Assembly (NCBI GenBank): GCA_014763545.1
Contig: JACXVD010000021.1
Coordinates: 1-54,215, forward strand
Length of the DNA: 54,215 nt
Reading direction: 5' to 3'
From: Sphingomonadales bacterium
GTDB lineage: Bacteria > Pseudomonadota > Alphaproteobacteria > Sphingomonadales > Sphingomonadaceae
Shown here: positions 16,588-25,368 of the stretch, in pieces
Layout of the letters: each line of letters opens with the position of its first letter
How positions within the stretch are numbered: position 1 is the stretch's first letter
Notes under the pieces: generated by a model
Database searches by the model: none
What the model saw: only the letters and a program-made list of their open reading frames with translations
Told to the model about the DNA's origin: nothing
Made by a program: the position numbers and the translations under genes

Positions 16588-16894
16588 TCGCATCGTGATC
16601 GTCGCCGGGATTGCCAGCCTGCTGGGCGGCTGCGCGACCTACGCCAGCCAGTCGGCCGGGCCGATCGACAGCGCCGCTCTGGGCGAGGCCAACCGGCAGA
16701 CCTATGCCGCGATGATCATCAATCCCGAGCCGGTCTATACCACCGACATGGCGACCAGCGGCGAAATGGCCGCCGCGGCGATCGAGCGTTACCGCAAGGG
16801 CACGGTCAAGCAGCCGGAGCGGGTGCGCAGCACCATCTCCACTGGCGGCGGGAGTAGCGGCAGCGGCGGCGGCGGCGGCGGCGGCGGTAGCTGA
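16577..16894 (+). CDS. Small lipoprotein in Tad locus with poly-Gly tail
   Basis: A 105-aa lipoprotein (IVIVAGIASLLGGCATY, lipidated Cys about residue 19) whose C terminus is a Ser/Gly run of about 16 residues. It occupies the place where CpaD is found in other alphaproteobacterial tad loci, but it is half the length and shares no motif I can see with CpaD. The start overlaps cpaC by 11 bp, so it belongs to the operon. It may be an outer-membrane assembly factor for CpaC; this is inference from position and lipidation only. Confidence 0.75.
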   Translation: MNIDRIVIVAGIASLLGGCATYASQSAGPIDSAALGEANRQTYAAMIINPEPVYTTDMATSGEMAAAAIERYRKGTVKQPERVRSTISTGGGSSGSGGGGGGGGS

Positions 16895-16918
16895 CGGGCA
16901 GGGAGGCGAGGGCCGGAC

Positions 16919-18463
16919 ATGCTTGTGCGTGTGGCAGCGAAATTCTGGCGGGATGACAACGCCGCAATCGGTCCGATGTATGCGCTTGCCCTGTTCGGCC
17001 TGATCGTCGTGGCCGGGGTCGGCTGGGACTATGGCCGGCTGATGGCGATGGACAGCGAATTGCAGAACGCGGCGGACCAGGCCGCGCTTGCCGCGGCCAG
17101 CCAGCTGAATGGAGCGGATGGCGCGATGGAGCGCGCCCGCGGCGCCGCCAACGATTACCTCGCCACTTCGACCAGCCAGTGGGCCAACGAAACCAAGCTG
17201 GCGAACGATGGCAAAGGCACCCCGATCACCGGGCTGAATTTCAAGTTCTACAAGAGCTACGACCGCGTGAACGACACGTTCGGCGACGAAGTGACCGATG
17301 ACGAGGACGCGGCGGAGGCAAAAGTCGTGCAGGTCACCGTGGACGGCAGGGAAGCCTTCTACGCGCTGACCGCGGTGGGCGGCCTGCTGTCTTCCGGTCT
17401 GATCCAGGCCGATGCCGTCGCCGGGCTCGATTCCGCGGTGTGCAAAGCGCCCAAGATGTTCGTCTGCGCGCCGACCCACGATTTTCCCACCGACGCCGAC
17501 AAAGGCAAGGGCCTGCTGCTGCACACGCTGCCCAGCGTGGCGGACCCGATGGCGCCGGGGAATTTCGGCTTCCTCGATCCCAACGGGAACGTGAAGGACG
17601 ACCACGACAAGGGCAATCCCAACCACGATCTGGGCAAGAACAACGAATTGTCCGGGTGCATCGCCTCGACCGGGATCAATTCCGAACCGGGTTTCGTCAC
17701 CCCCGAAGTGCGCGCGCTGAATACCCGCGTCGACATCTACGGCCCCAGCATTCCGAATTGCGATCCCTCGACCGGCAATTTCTGTCCGTCTGAAAACACT
17801 GTCAGCACCTTTGTGTACAAGACGGTGATCAACGGTGCCGGCAAGGATCCCGCGACGGAGCCTTGCCCGTCCACCAAGGGCAACGAAATCGCCTTGTCCG
17901 ATGCGCTGGCCGAAATGACCAGCGCCAACCCCAATGCGACGCCCGGCTTCACCCGCGACGATTGCATGGTTGCCGGAACCTGCAGCACGCTGGGCACCGG
18001 CAACTGGAACGGCCAGGCCTATATGAACGCCAATCACGGCGGCGCCTCGCTCCTCTCCGTGTCGGACGGCACGCGTTACGGCGTCTATAGCTGGGAACTG
18101 CTCGACAAGACCGCGCGGCTGGGCGTGCGCAAGCTCGGCTACCGCGTCGGCACCGGCGGGAGTGACAAATCCGCGATCTATTGCGCCTATCCCCGCCCTG
18201 TCGAGGGGACGGCGGTGGTTCCCTCCGCGACGCAGAAGGACCGCCGTATCCTCACCGTGGCGTCGGTCGACTGCACGGGTCTGAGCGGGCGCGACAAGCT
18301 CGACGTGCTGCGCTGGATGGACCTGTTCCTGGTCGACGGGAGCCGCACGACCGGGCCGGGTGCGGGCGACATCATGACCGAGGTGATCGGGCCGGCGAAA
18401 AAGCCCGGGGGCGGATATGCCTTCCAGTTCTATGGCCGTACCAAGCCGGTGCTGCTGCGATGA
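16919..18463 (+). CDS. tadG: TadG-like Flp pilus protein
   Basis: A 514-aa pseudopilin-related protein with the TadE/G-like N-terminal segment: an Asp/Asn-rich lead, a hydrophobic helix (AIGPMYALALFGLIVVAGVGWDYG, about 16-39) and then MDSELQNAADQAALAAASQL, the usual TadG sequence. The long remainder is extracytoplasmic with paired Cys and no clear von Willebrand A metal motif. TadG is thought to anchor or organise the pilus. It overlaps the next gene by 4 bp (ATGA). Confidence 0.85.
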   Translation: MLVRVAAKFWRDDNAAIGPMYALALFGLIVVAGVGWDYGRLMAMDSELQNAADQAALAAASQLNGADGAMERARGAANDYLATSTSQWANETKLANDGKGTPITGLNFKFYKSYDRVNDTFGDEVTDDEDAAEAKVVQVTVDGREAFYALTAVGGLLSSGLIQADAVAGLDSAVCKAPKMFVCAPTHDFPTDADKGKGLLLHTLPSVADPMAPGNFGFLDPNGNVKDDHDKGNPNHDLGKNNELSGCIASTGINSEPGFVTPEVRALNTRVDIYGPSIPNCDPSTGNFCPSENTVSTFVYKTVINGAGKDPATEPCPSTKGNEIALSDALAEMTSANPNATPGFTRDDCMVAGTCSTLGTGNWNGQAYMNANHGGASLLSVSDGTRYGVYSWELLDKTARLGVRKLGYRVGTGGSDKSAIYCAYPRPVEGTAVVPSATQKDRRILTVASVDCTGLSGRDKLDVLRWMDLFLVDGSRTTGPGAGDIMTEVIGPAKKPGGGYAFQFYGRTKPVLLR

Positions 18464-18960
18464 TCGCGCGTTTCGCCTCCGACCGGAGCGGATCGCCCGC
18501 CGCCGAATTCGTGCTGATGCTGCCGATCATGCTGGCGCTGTTGTTCGGCACGTTCGAGGCCGGGCATTTTTTCTGGACCCAGCACAAGATCGTGAAGGCG
18601 GTGCGCGATGGCGCGCGTTACGCGTCGCGCCTCAACATCCAGGACAAGCTGTGCAACGGGGCGACCAGCATCATCTCGACCCAGACGATCCAGGATATCC
18701 AGAATGTCACCGCGACCGGCCAGCTGGCGGCGGGCGGGGTCAGCAAGGTGCCCGGCTGGGCGGCGAGCAATGTCCAGGTCACGCTGAACTGCGCCTCCTT
18801 CGTCGATACCGGGATCTATACCGACCTTGGCGGCAAGGGTCCGCTGGTGACGATCTCTTCCGGCAATGTGGACTATCCCTCGCTGTTCATGACGCTCGGT
18901 TTCATCAACAGCACCGTCAAGATGTCGGCCAAGTCGAGCGCCGCGGTGGTGGGGCTGTGA
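18460..18960 (+). CDS. tadE: TadE-like minor pseudopilin (first copy)
   Basis: A 166-aa TadE-like protein: DRSGSPAAEFVLMLPIMLALLFGTFEAG carries the pseudopilin motif (G-x4-E) before the hydrophobic helix at about 14-36, then a periplasmic domain with two Cys. It is a likely CpaA substrate and minor pilus component. The ATG at 18460 lies in the tadG stop; the longer in-frame extension to 18181 is tadG read out of frame. It shares one base with the next gene (TGATG). Confidence 0.85.
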   Translation: MIARFASDRSGSPAAEFVLMLPIMLALLFGTFEAGHFFWTQHKIVKAVRDGARYASRLNIQDKLCNGATSIISTQTIQDIQNVTATGQLAAGGVSKVPGWAASNVQVTLNCASFVDTGIYTDLGGKGPLVTISSGNVDYPSLFMTLGFINSTVKMSAKSSAAVVGL

Positions 18961-19592
18961 TGGCGGTGTGGCGCTTCATCATCGACCGGCGCGGGGCAAG
19001 CGGCGCGGAATTCGCGATGATCCTGCCGCTCGCTTTGCTGCTGCTGTTCGGCGTGATCGACGTCGGCGTCTATGCCTGGAACCTCAACGAATACGAAAAG
19101 GCGACCCAGATGGGCGCACGTTTCGCGGTGGTGACCGACGTGATTTCGCCCGGCCTGCGCGATCAGAGCTATATCGGATATACCTGTTCGGGGGCGGTAG
19201 CGCCGCTGGCGGCGGGGCAGACGATTTGCGCCGATGCGCTGGGCACCGTCGCCTGCACCGTGGCCGGCTGCACCTGCGATACCAATGCGGGCAATTGCCC
19301 CGGCGGCACGCTCTCGCCAACGGACACCGTCGCGATCGACCGCATCATCGCCCGGATGCACCAGTACGAACCGAGCATCGATCCGGCCCATGTCGTGGTC
19401 GAATATCGCGGCTCTGGCCTGGGCTATGCCGGTGACCCGAACAAGCCCGAGATCGCCCCGATCGTGACCGTGCGGATCATCGACGAATCCTACCGGCCGA
19501 TCGTCCTTTCGCCCTTTGGCGGGCAGGTTCCGCTGCCCGATTTCTCCTACTCGCTTACGCTGGAAGACGGCGAAGGCTCTGCCTCCAGCTAG
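18960..19592 (+). CDS. TadE-like minor pseudopilin (second copy)
   Basis: A 210-aa TadE-family protein: DRRGASGAEFAMILPLALLLLFGVIDVG carries the same motif, with Glu five residues after the Gly. The larger extracytoplasmic domain has a Cys-rich insert (ACTVAGCTCDTNAGNC, about 96-111) that the first copy lacks. Paired TadE/TadF-type pseudopilins are normal in tad loci, so this may be the TadF counterpart. The start at 18960 overlaps the previous stop by one base. Confidence 0.85.
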   Translation: MAVWRFIIDRRGASGAEFAMILPLALLLLFGVIDVGVYAWNLNEYEKATQMGARFAVVTDVISPGLRDQSYIGYTCSGAVAPLAAGQTICADALGTVACTVAGCTCDTNAGNCPGGTLSPTDTVAIDRIIARMHQYEPSIDPAHVVVEYRGSGLGYAGDPNKPEIAPIVTVRIIDESYRPIVLSPFGGQVPLPDFSYSLTLEDGEGSASS

Positions 19593-19604
19593 GACCGAAA
19601 CCAG

Positions 19605-20771
19605 ATGACACGCCCCCTTTACGAGCACACGAAAACTGGAAGCCTGCCGGTGAACACGATTGTCATGGCCAATGAGACGAACCTCGAACTGTTGCGGGGT
19701 GCCATGAGCGACCGGTTCGGCGCTTCCTACGCGCTCCACGCCTTGTCCCCCTCGGATCCGGTGCCGGCCGATATCCTGGCGAAGGCGGATCTGCTGGTGG
19801 TCGAAATCGACCCCAACCACCCGCAATCGCTGGCGCGTATCGCGCAGATCCGTGACCGGCGGCCCGATGTGCTGCTGGTGGCCGCGATCCGCGATGCCGA
19901 TGTCGCGATAGTGCGCACGCTGGTTCGCCGCGGGGTCAACGATGTCGTCGCGCTGCCATTCGATGTCGAGGAATTGTTTGCTTCGATCGTCGACCTGTCG
20001 GCCAGCAAGGCGGGTGACGATCCCCGCCTGTCCCCGCTCACCGCGGTGGTCGGCGTGGTCGGCGGGGTCGGTGCGACCACGGTCATCACCCATCTGGCCG
20101 CCGCCATCGTGCATGCCAATCCCGGATCGCGCTGCTGCCTGATCGACCTCGATCTCCAGTCGGGCGATATCGCATATCTGCTGGGGCAGGGTGCCTCCAG
20201 CTCGGTGATCGACCTGCTTCAGGCGGGCGACCGGCTGGACGATGCGATGTTCCGCGATGCCTGTATCGATACCGGGCGCGGCATCCACATCCTTTCCGCA
20301 CCCGACCACATCGTGCCGCCCGAAGCGGTCGATGCCGAAGCGGTGCTGGCGCTGATCGCGCTGGCGCGGCGCGAATTCGACTACGTGCTGGTCGATCTGC
20401 CCGCCGACTGGACCAACTGGTCGCTTTCGGCGGCCTGCAGCGCATCCCACCTCGTGCTGCTGACCGACCAGTCGCTGCGCTGCCTGCGCCAGGCCAAGAA
20501 GTCGCTCGAACTGCTCGAAAGCGTGGATTACCCGCCCCGTTCGACACATCTGGTGGTCAATCGCGCGGAAAAGCGGCTGTTCCAGTCGATCGGCACGCAA
20601 GAGGTGGAGAAGGCGCTGGGGCGCGAGGTGATGGCAACCGTCGCCTTGCAGAAATCCGGACTGCAGGATGCGCAGGAACAGGCGATCCTGCTCGGCGATG
20701 TCGATGCCAGGGCGGCGCTGGTGCGCGATGTGGCGCAAATCGCGCAGCAGCTTCTCACGGTGGAGCGCTGA
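19605..20771 (+). CDS. cpaE: Pilus assembly ATPase-like protein CpaE (TadZ)
   Basis: A 388-aa MinD/ParA-like protein that places the Tad machine in the cell. The receiver-like N-terminal half (about 15-135) lacks the usual phosphoacceptor context. The ATPase half has a deviant Walker A GGVGATT at 153-159, in which the conserved lysines are absent, as in other CpaE/TadZ proteins. It is followed by LIDLDLQSGDIAYLLG and VLVDLPADW. cpaF starts 3 bp after its stop. Confidence 0.92.
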   Translation: MTRPLYEHTKTGSLPVNTIVMANETNLELLRGAMSDRFGASYALHALSPSDPVPADILAKADLLVVEIDPNHPQSLARIAQIRDRRPDVLLVAAIRDADVAIVRTLVRRGVNDVVALPFDVEELFASIVDLSASKAGDDPRLSPLTAVVGVVGGVGATTVITHLAAAIVHANPGSRCCLIDLDLQSGDIAYLLGQGASSSVIDLLQAGDRLDDAMFRDACIDTGRGIHILSAPDHIVPPEAVDAEAVLALIALARREFDYVLVDLPADWTNWSLSAACSASHLVLLTDQSLRCLRQAKKSLELLESVDYPPRSTHLVVNRAEKRLFQSIGTQEVEKALGREVMATVALQKSGLQDAQEQAILLGDVDARAALVRDVAQIAQQLLTVER

Positions 20772-20774
20772 GCG

Positions 20775-22169
20775 ATGGGGATGAAGTGGAACGTCACCCG
20801 CCCGGGCAAGGAACTGGCAGAGCCGGTCAGGGAAGCCGCGCCGGTGGAAGAAGCCGTCGAACTGCCCGAGGCACCGGTTGTGGTGGACGCCGAAACCGAA
20901 TCCAGCCTCGAACTCAAGATTTCGATCCACCGCGCGCTGCTCGACCAGATCAACCTGTCGGCGCTGGACAAGATGCCGCGCGACAAGATCAGGGCCGAAG
21001 TCGCCACGATCGTCAATGAATTCCTCGCCGAACGGCGCACCGCACTGAACCGCCACGAGCGCGAAGTGCTGGTGGACGATGTGCTGGACGAATTGCTCGG
21101 GCTTGGGCCGCTCGAACCGCTGCTGCAGGATGAAACGATCACCGATATCCTGGTCAATGGCCCCAAGACCGTGTTCGTCGAGCGCAATGGTCGGCTCGAA
21201 CGCATGGGCACGACCTTCAAGGATGATCGGCACCTCAACCGCATCATCCAGAAGATCGTCAGCGCGGTAGGGCGCCGGATCGACGAATCCTCGCCCTTCG
21301 TCGATGCGCGGCTGGCCGATGGATCGCGCGTCAACGCCATCGTCGCCCCGCTGGCGGTCGATGGTTCGCTGCTGTCGATCCGCAAATTCGCCAAGAAGCG
21401 GATCGGGATTGAACGGCTGATCGAACTGGGCAGCGTGCCCGAACCGATGGCGGAGGTGATGCGCGCGGTGGTGATGTCACGTCGCAACGTGCTGATTTCC
21501 GGCGGTACCGGTTCGGGCAAGACGACGCTGCTCAACGCGATGTCGTCCTACATCGACGAGGCCGAGCGGATCGTAACCATCGAGGACAGCGCCGAACTGC
21601 AGCTGCAGCAATCGCATGTCGCCCGCCTCGAAACGCGTCCGCCCAATATCGAAGGCAAGGGCGAAGTCACCCAGCGCGAGCTGGTCAAGAATGCGCTGCG
21701 TATGCGGCCCGACCGGATCATCGTCGGCGAAGTCCGCGCCGGTGAGGCTTTCGACATGCTGCAGGCGATGAACACCGGCCACGACGGGTCGATGACGACG
21801 GTCCACGCCAACACCCCGCGCGATGCGCTGTCGAGAATCGAACAGATGATCGGGATGAGCGGGATCGACATGCCGATGCAATCGGCGCGCGCGCAGATCG
21901 CATCGGCGATCAATGTCGTGATCCAGGTCGGTCGCCTCTCCGACGGTCGCCGCCGGGTCATGAGCCTGTCGGAGATCACCGGGATGGAGGGGCAGACCAT
22001 CACCATGCAGGAAATCTACCGCTTCCACATCACCGGCCGCGACGAGGATGGCAATGTGCTGGGCGGCTTCGAAGCGACCGGCATCCGCCCCAAATTCATG
22101 GCCGATGTGGTGGCATCGGGCATCCAGCTTTCGGCGGAACTGTTCCGGCCTGATTACAAGTTCAGCTGA
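20775..22169 (+). CDS. cpaF: Tad pilus secretion ATPase CpaF (TadA)
   Basis: Hexameric cytoplasmic ATPase that powers Flp pilus extension (and probably retraction). The 464-aa protein has the N-terminal helical part of TadA (about 45-125). The ATPase core follows, with Walker A GGTGSGKTT at 243-251, the Asp box IVTIEDSAELQL and the Walker B-region motif RPDRIIVGEVRAGEAFDML, then the His box TGHDGSMTTVHANTPRDAL. Length and motifs are typical. tadB starts 2 bp after the stop. Confidence 0.95.
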   Translation: MGMKWNVTRPGKELAEPVREAAPVEEAVELPEAPVVVDAETESSLELKISIHRALLDQINLSALDKMPRDKIRAEVATIVNEFLAERRTALNRHEREVLVDDVLDELLGLGPLEPLLQDETITDILVNGPKTVFVERNGRLERMGTTFKDDRHLNRIIQKIVSAVGRRIDESSPFVDARLADGSRVNAIVAPLAVDGSLLSIRKFAKKRIGIERLIELGSVPEPMAEVMRAVVMSRRNVLISGGTGSGKTTLLNAMSSYIDEAERIVTIEDSAELQLQQSHVARLETRPPNIEGKGEVTQRELVKNALRMRPDRIIVGEVRAGEAFDMLQAMNTGHDGSMTTVHANTPRDALSRIEQMIGMSGIDMPMQSARAQIASAINVVIQVGRLSDGRRRVMSLSEITGMEGQTITMQEIYRFHITGRDEDGNVLGGFEATGIRPKFMADVVASGIQLSAELFRPDYKFS

Positions 22170-22171
22170 CC

Positions 22172-23173
22172 ATGCTCGAAACGATCATCAAGCTGGCCAT
22201 TCTCCTCGCGATCTTCGCGACGATCTTCGTCGCATCGCAGTTCCTGCTCAATTCGGCCTGGGCGCGGCGTTCGCATGCGCGCGCCGTCAATCGCCGCCTG
22301 CGGCTGATCGGCGAAGGCAATTCGCGCGAGGCGGTCATCGCCATCCTCCGGCGGCACGAAGGCGGCGATTTCGCGAATTATCCGCCGATTATCGCGGGGA
22401 TCCTCAGGAAATTGCAGAATTCGCTGCGGGCCGCCTCCGCGCCGATTACGCTGGGGCAGATGCTGATTGCGATGGCGGCAGGCTTTGTTGCGGTCCTGGC
22501 CATCGCCATCCTGCTGATCCTGGGCAGCGGGCACACGATCAACGCAGGCGTCGCGCTGATGATCGTCGTCATCGCGATCTGCGTGGCCGCGCTGCTGCCC
22601 ATCATGTTCATCAGCGCCCTGGCCCAGCGCCGCCGCAAGCGGATCGAGGAGCAATTCCCCGTCAGCCTCGACGTCTTCGTCCGCGCCCTGCGCGCAGGCC
22701 ACCCGGTGGCATCGGCGATCGACCTGCTGACCAAGGAAATGCACGATCCCATCGGCAGCGAATTCGGCCTTGTCGCGGATGAGGTGGCCTATGGCGCCGA
22801 ACTGAACGATTCGCTCGCCGCCATGGCCGAACGCTGGGACCTGGAAGATATCCGGATGTTCGTCGTCTCGCTTTCGGTGCAGAACGAGACGGGCGGCAAC
22901 CTTGCCGAAATCCTCGAAAATCTCAGCGAAGTGATCCGTGCACGGGCGAGCCTGTATCGCAAGGTGCGCGCGCTCAGCTCGGAAGGGCGCATGACCGGCT
23001 GGATGCTGACGATCCTGCCGGTGGCCGCCTTCATCGGCCTGTTTACCCTCAATCCCGCCTTCTACCTCGAAGTCGCGCAGGAGAGGATGTTCATCATCGG
23101 CTTCGTGGGGCTGATCATCATGTACATCATCGGCTTCGTCACCATCCGCATGATGGTCAACATCAAGGTCTGA
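22172..23173 (+). CDS. tadB: Tad pilus inner-membrane platform protein TadB
   Basis: A 333-aa GspF/T2SSF-family platform protein. An N-terminal helix (about 4-26) and a helix pair (about 96-150) come first. The T2SSF cytoplasmic domain (EEQFPVSLDVFVRALRAGHPVASAIDLL near 158, QNETGGNLAEILENLS near 238) follows, then two C-terminal helices. It forms the inner-membrane platform with TadC. The start is 2 bp after cpaF and tadC follows 2 bp after its stop. Confidence 0.93.
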   Translation: MLETIIKLAILLAIFATIFVASQFLLNSAWARRSHARAVNRRLRLIGEGNSREAVIAILRRHEGGDFANYPPIIAGILRKLQNSLRAASAPITLGQMLIAMAAGFVAVLAIAILLILGSGHTINAGVALMIVVIAICVAALLPIMFISALAQRRRKRIEEQFPVSLDVFVRALRAGHPVASAIDLLTKEMHDPIGSEFGLVADEVAYGAELNDSLAAMAERWDLEDIRMFVVSLSVQNETGGNLAEILENLSEVIRARASLYRKVRALSSEGRMTGWMLTILPVAAFIGLFTLNPAFYLEVAQERMFIIGFVGLIIMYIIGFVTIRMMVNIKV

Positions 23174-23175
23174 CG

Positions 23176-24150
23176 ATGATCGAACTGCTCGCCACCAATG
23201 ACACTGCCCGGATCTCGCTGCTGGTCGGCATTTTCGCGCTGGTCGGCCTGGGGGCCTTTACCGCGGTGAACGCCTTTGCCCAGCGCCGCCTGCAGCGACA
23301 GGGGCTGGAAGAGCTCATCGGCCCCAAGGCGACCGCCGGCAATGTCGCCAATCTGCGTGTGCAGGCGAACAATTCGGCCTGGGCGCGGATGGCCAATATG
23401 ATCGAGAGCCGCGGCCTGAGCCTGTCCGATACCAAGGACGAAAGACTGCGCGCGAAACTGAAGGCCGCCGGTTACACGCATCCTTCGGCGCCGCGCGTCT
23501 TTACCCTGGTTCGGCTGGTGCTGATTTTCGCGCTGCCGGGGATATTCATCCTGTTCGCGCTGCTCTCACGCGACCCGCCGGGCTTCTTCAAGATCTACGT
23601 CTTCGGCTCGATCCTGGGCCTGCTGGGGCTGTACCTACCAAACCTGTTCGTCACCGCCAAGGCGGACCGCCGCCGCGAAGCGATCGTCAACGGATTTCCC
23701 GACTGCCTCGACCTGCTGCTGGTCTGCATCGAGGCCGGGCTGGGCATCGAGGCCGCCATGGACCGGGTGGGGCGCGAAATGTCGCGCGTGCATCCCGAAG
23801 TCGCCTTCCTGCTGTCGACCACCGTGCTCCACCTGCGCGCCGGGGCGACGCGGCAGGAGGCATTCCGGCGCCTCGCCGACAGCTCGGCGGTCGATGAAAT
23901 CAACTCCTTCTCCACGCTGCTGATCCAGTCGGACAAGCTGGGGACCAGCATTTCCGACACGCTGCGCGTCTATGCCGCGGAAATGCGCGAGAAACGCAGG
24001 ATGCGGGCCGAGGAAAAGGCCTATCGCCTGCCGGTGCTGATTTCGATTCCGCTGGTGGTGTTCATGCTGCCGGTGATGATCGGCGTGCTGATGCTGCCCG
24101 CCACCGTTCGCGTCGTGCGCGATCTCTTGCCCATGCTGTCAGGGGGATAA
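23176..24150 (+). CDS. tadC: Tad pilus inner-membrane platform protein TadC
   Basis: A 324-aa second T2SSF protein, partner of TadB. Helices lie near 10-30, 115-135 and 140-160, with a T2SSF domain having FPDCLDLLLVCIEAGLGIEAAM at about 174-195 and a C-terminal helix at about 290-312. The C-terminal helix is followed by the short tail RDLLPMLSGG. The GTG/ATG of the TPR lipoprotein gene directly follows its stop. Confidence 0.93.
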   Translation: MIELLATNDTARISLLVGIFALVGLGAFTAVNAFAQRRLQRQGLEELIGPKATAGNVANLRVQANNSAWARMANMIESRGLSLSDTKDERLRAKLKAAGYTHPSAPRVFTLVRLVLIFALPGIFILFALLSRDPPGFFKIYVFGSILGLLGLYLPNLFVTAKADRRREAIVNGFPDCLDLLLVCIEAGLGIEAAMDRVGREMSRVHPEVAFLLSTTVLHLRAGATRQEAFRRLADSSAVDEINSFSTLLIQSDKLGTSISDTLRVYAAEMREKRRMRAEEKAYRLPVLISIPLVVFMLPVMIGVLMLPATVRVVRDLLPMLSGG

Positions 24151-24153
24151 GTG

Positions 24154-24903
24154 ATGAAGACCAGGATTTTGCTCTCCGGTTTCGCGATGCTGTCGCTGGG
24201 GGGATGCGGCAGCATCTTTCCGCACAATGTCGCGCGCACCGACCTGACCGAGGTGAAGCTGGACGATTATTTCGCCCAGCGCCTGGCCGACGGCAAGCGG
24301 CTGCTGCGGGCCGGGCTGCCGACTGCCGCGATCACCGCGTTCCGCCAGGCATCCTACGATCCGCGCTATGCGGGCGAAGCCTATAACGGCATGGCGATCG
24401 CCTATGACTCGCTCGGGCGGTCGGATGTCGCGGGGCGGATGTTCCGCCTGGCGATGGAAAAGAACCCCGACGATCCGCGGTTCGCGCGCAATCTCGCCCG
24501 CTTCGAAGCCAAGGGGCTGCCCGTGCCGCAGGCAGAGGAGCGTTTCGCCGGAGCCGATATCCAGCCGGGCGTGGCGCAGGCAGCCGTTGCAGCGCCAGTT
24601 GCACCCACGGCGGAACCTGCACCTGTGCGGCTGGAAGGCGGTGCGGGTACGCTCAAATTCGAAGGCAACCGGGTGATCCGCATCGGCGACAGCGAAGGCG
24701 CCAATGGCGCCGCAATCCGTTCGGGGAAATCGATAGCGGTCGGCTCGATCAGCGTCGCCACCGCGCCGAGAACGCGCCAGCCGGTCAAGACCGTCGCGGT
24801 CAGCAGCGATCCCTATCCGGTGCGGGTCGCACTTTCCGCCGAGGCGCCGCGCAAGCCCAGCACCTACCCCGTCCGTGTCGCCCTGTCCGCCGAGGGCAAA
24901 TAG
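24154..24903 (+). CDS. tadD: TPR lipoprotein of Tad locus (TadD-like)
   Basis: A 249-aa lipoprotein (RILLSGFAMLSLGGCGS, lipidated Cys about residue 18) with TPR-like helices at about 35-110 (LLRAGLPTAAITAFRQASYDP, then AYNGMAIAYDSLGRSDVAGRMF). A long Ala/Pro/Val-rich tail follows. The ten-residue unit YPVRVALSAE occurs twice near the C terminus, once close to the last residue. TadD proteins are TPR lipoproteins needed for pilus assembly, and the tail here is specific to this relative. A GTG at 24151 adds one residue. Confidence 0.85.
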   Translation: MKTRILLSGFAMLSLGGCGSIFPHNVARTDLTEVKLDDYFAQRLADGKRLLRAGLPTAAITAFRQASYDPRYAGEAYNGMAIAYDSLGRSDVAGRMFRLAMEKNPDDPRFARNLARFEAKGLPVPQAEERFAGADIQPGVAQAAVAAPVAPTAEPAPVRLEGGAGTLKFEGNRVIRIGDSEGANGAAIRSGKSIAVGSISVATAPRTRQPVKTVAVSSDPYPVRVALSAEAPRKPSTYPVRVALSAEGK

Positions 24904-24912
24904 CGACCGGCG

Positions 24913-25368
24913 ATGAATGCCTATCTCGCCCTTGCAGCCTTCGCGGTCCCGCTTGCGCTGGGGGCCTGGTCCGATGTGCGCACCAGGCTCATACCAAACT
25001 GGCTGTGCCTGCTGATTGCCGCCATGGGGCTGGGCTTCGTCGCGGCCACCGCCGGATGGGCGGCGGTGCCCTCGCACCTCGCGCATATGGGGATTGCGCT
25101 GGTCGTCGGCATCGCGCTGTTCGCCTTCAAGATGTGGGGCGGCGGCGACGGCAAGTTCTATGCGGCCACTGCGGCCTGGTTTCCGCTGTCGCAGGCCTTC
25201 GGGCTGGTGTTTGCCATCTCGCTCGCCGGGATCGCGTTGTTGATCGTGATTATCTTCGCGCGGCGGGGGCGGCTGGTGAAGGGAGAGCGCAAGAGCGTGC
25301 CCTATGGCGTGGCGATTGCCGGCGGCGCGCTGGCCAATTTCGCGGCGATGAACCTGTGGTTGGCCTGA
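24913..25368 (+). CDS. cpaA: Prepilin peptidase CpaA (TadV)
   Basis: A 151-aa A24-family aspartyl prepilin peptidase that removes the leader of Flp and the TadE/G-like pseudopilins. It has four or five helices. The catalytic Asp pair is in SDVRTRLIPN (Asp about 22) and GGGDGKFYAA (Asp about 78, the GxGD-type motif). It is a short type IVb peptidase without the methylase domain. The stop is overlapped by the GTG of the M23 peptidase gene. Confidence 0.92.
   Translation: MNAYLALAAFAVPLALGAWSDVRTRLIPNWLCLLIAAMGLGFVAATAGWAAVPSHLAHMGIALVVGIALFAFKMWGGGDGKFYAATAAWFPLSQAFGLVFAISLAGIALLIVIIFARRGRLVKGERKSVPYGVAIAGGALANFAAMNLWLA

Noticed and set aside
18873-21233. 786-codon open frame on the minus strand
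   Set aside because: It is antisense to the second tadE-like gene, cpaE and cpaF; the sequence is a shadow without motifs.
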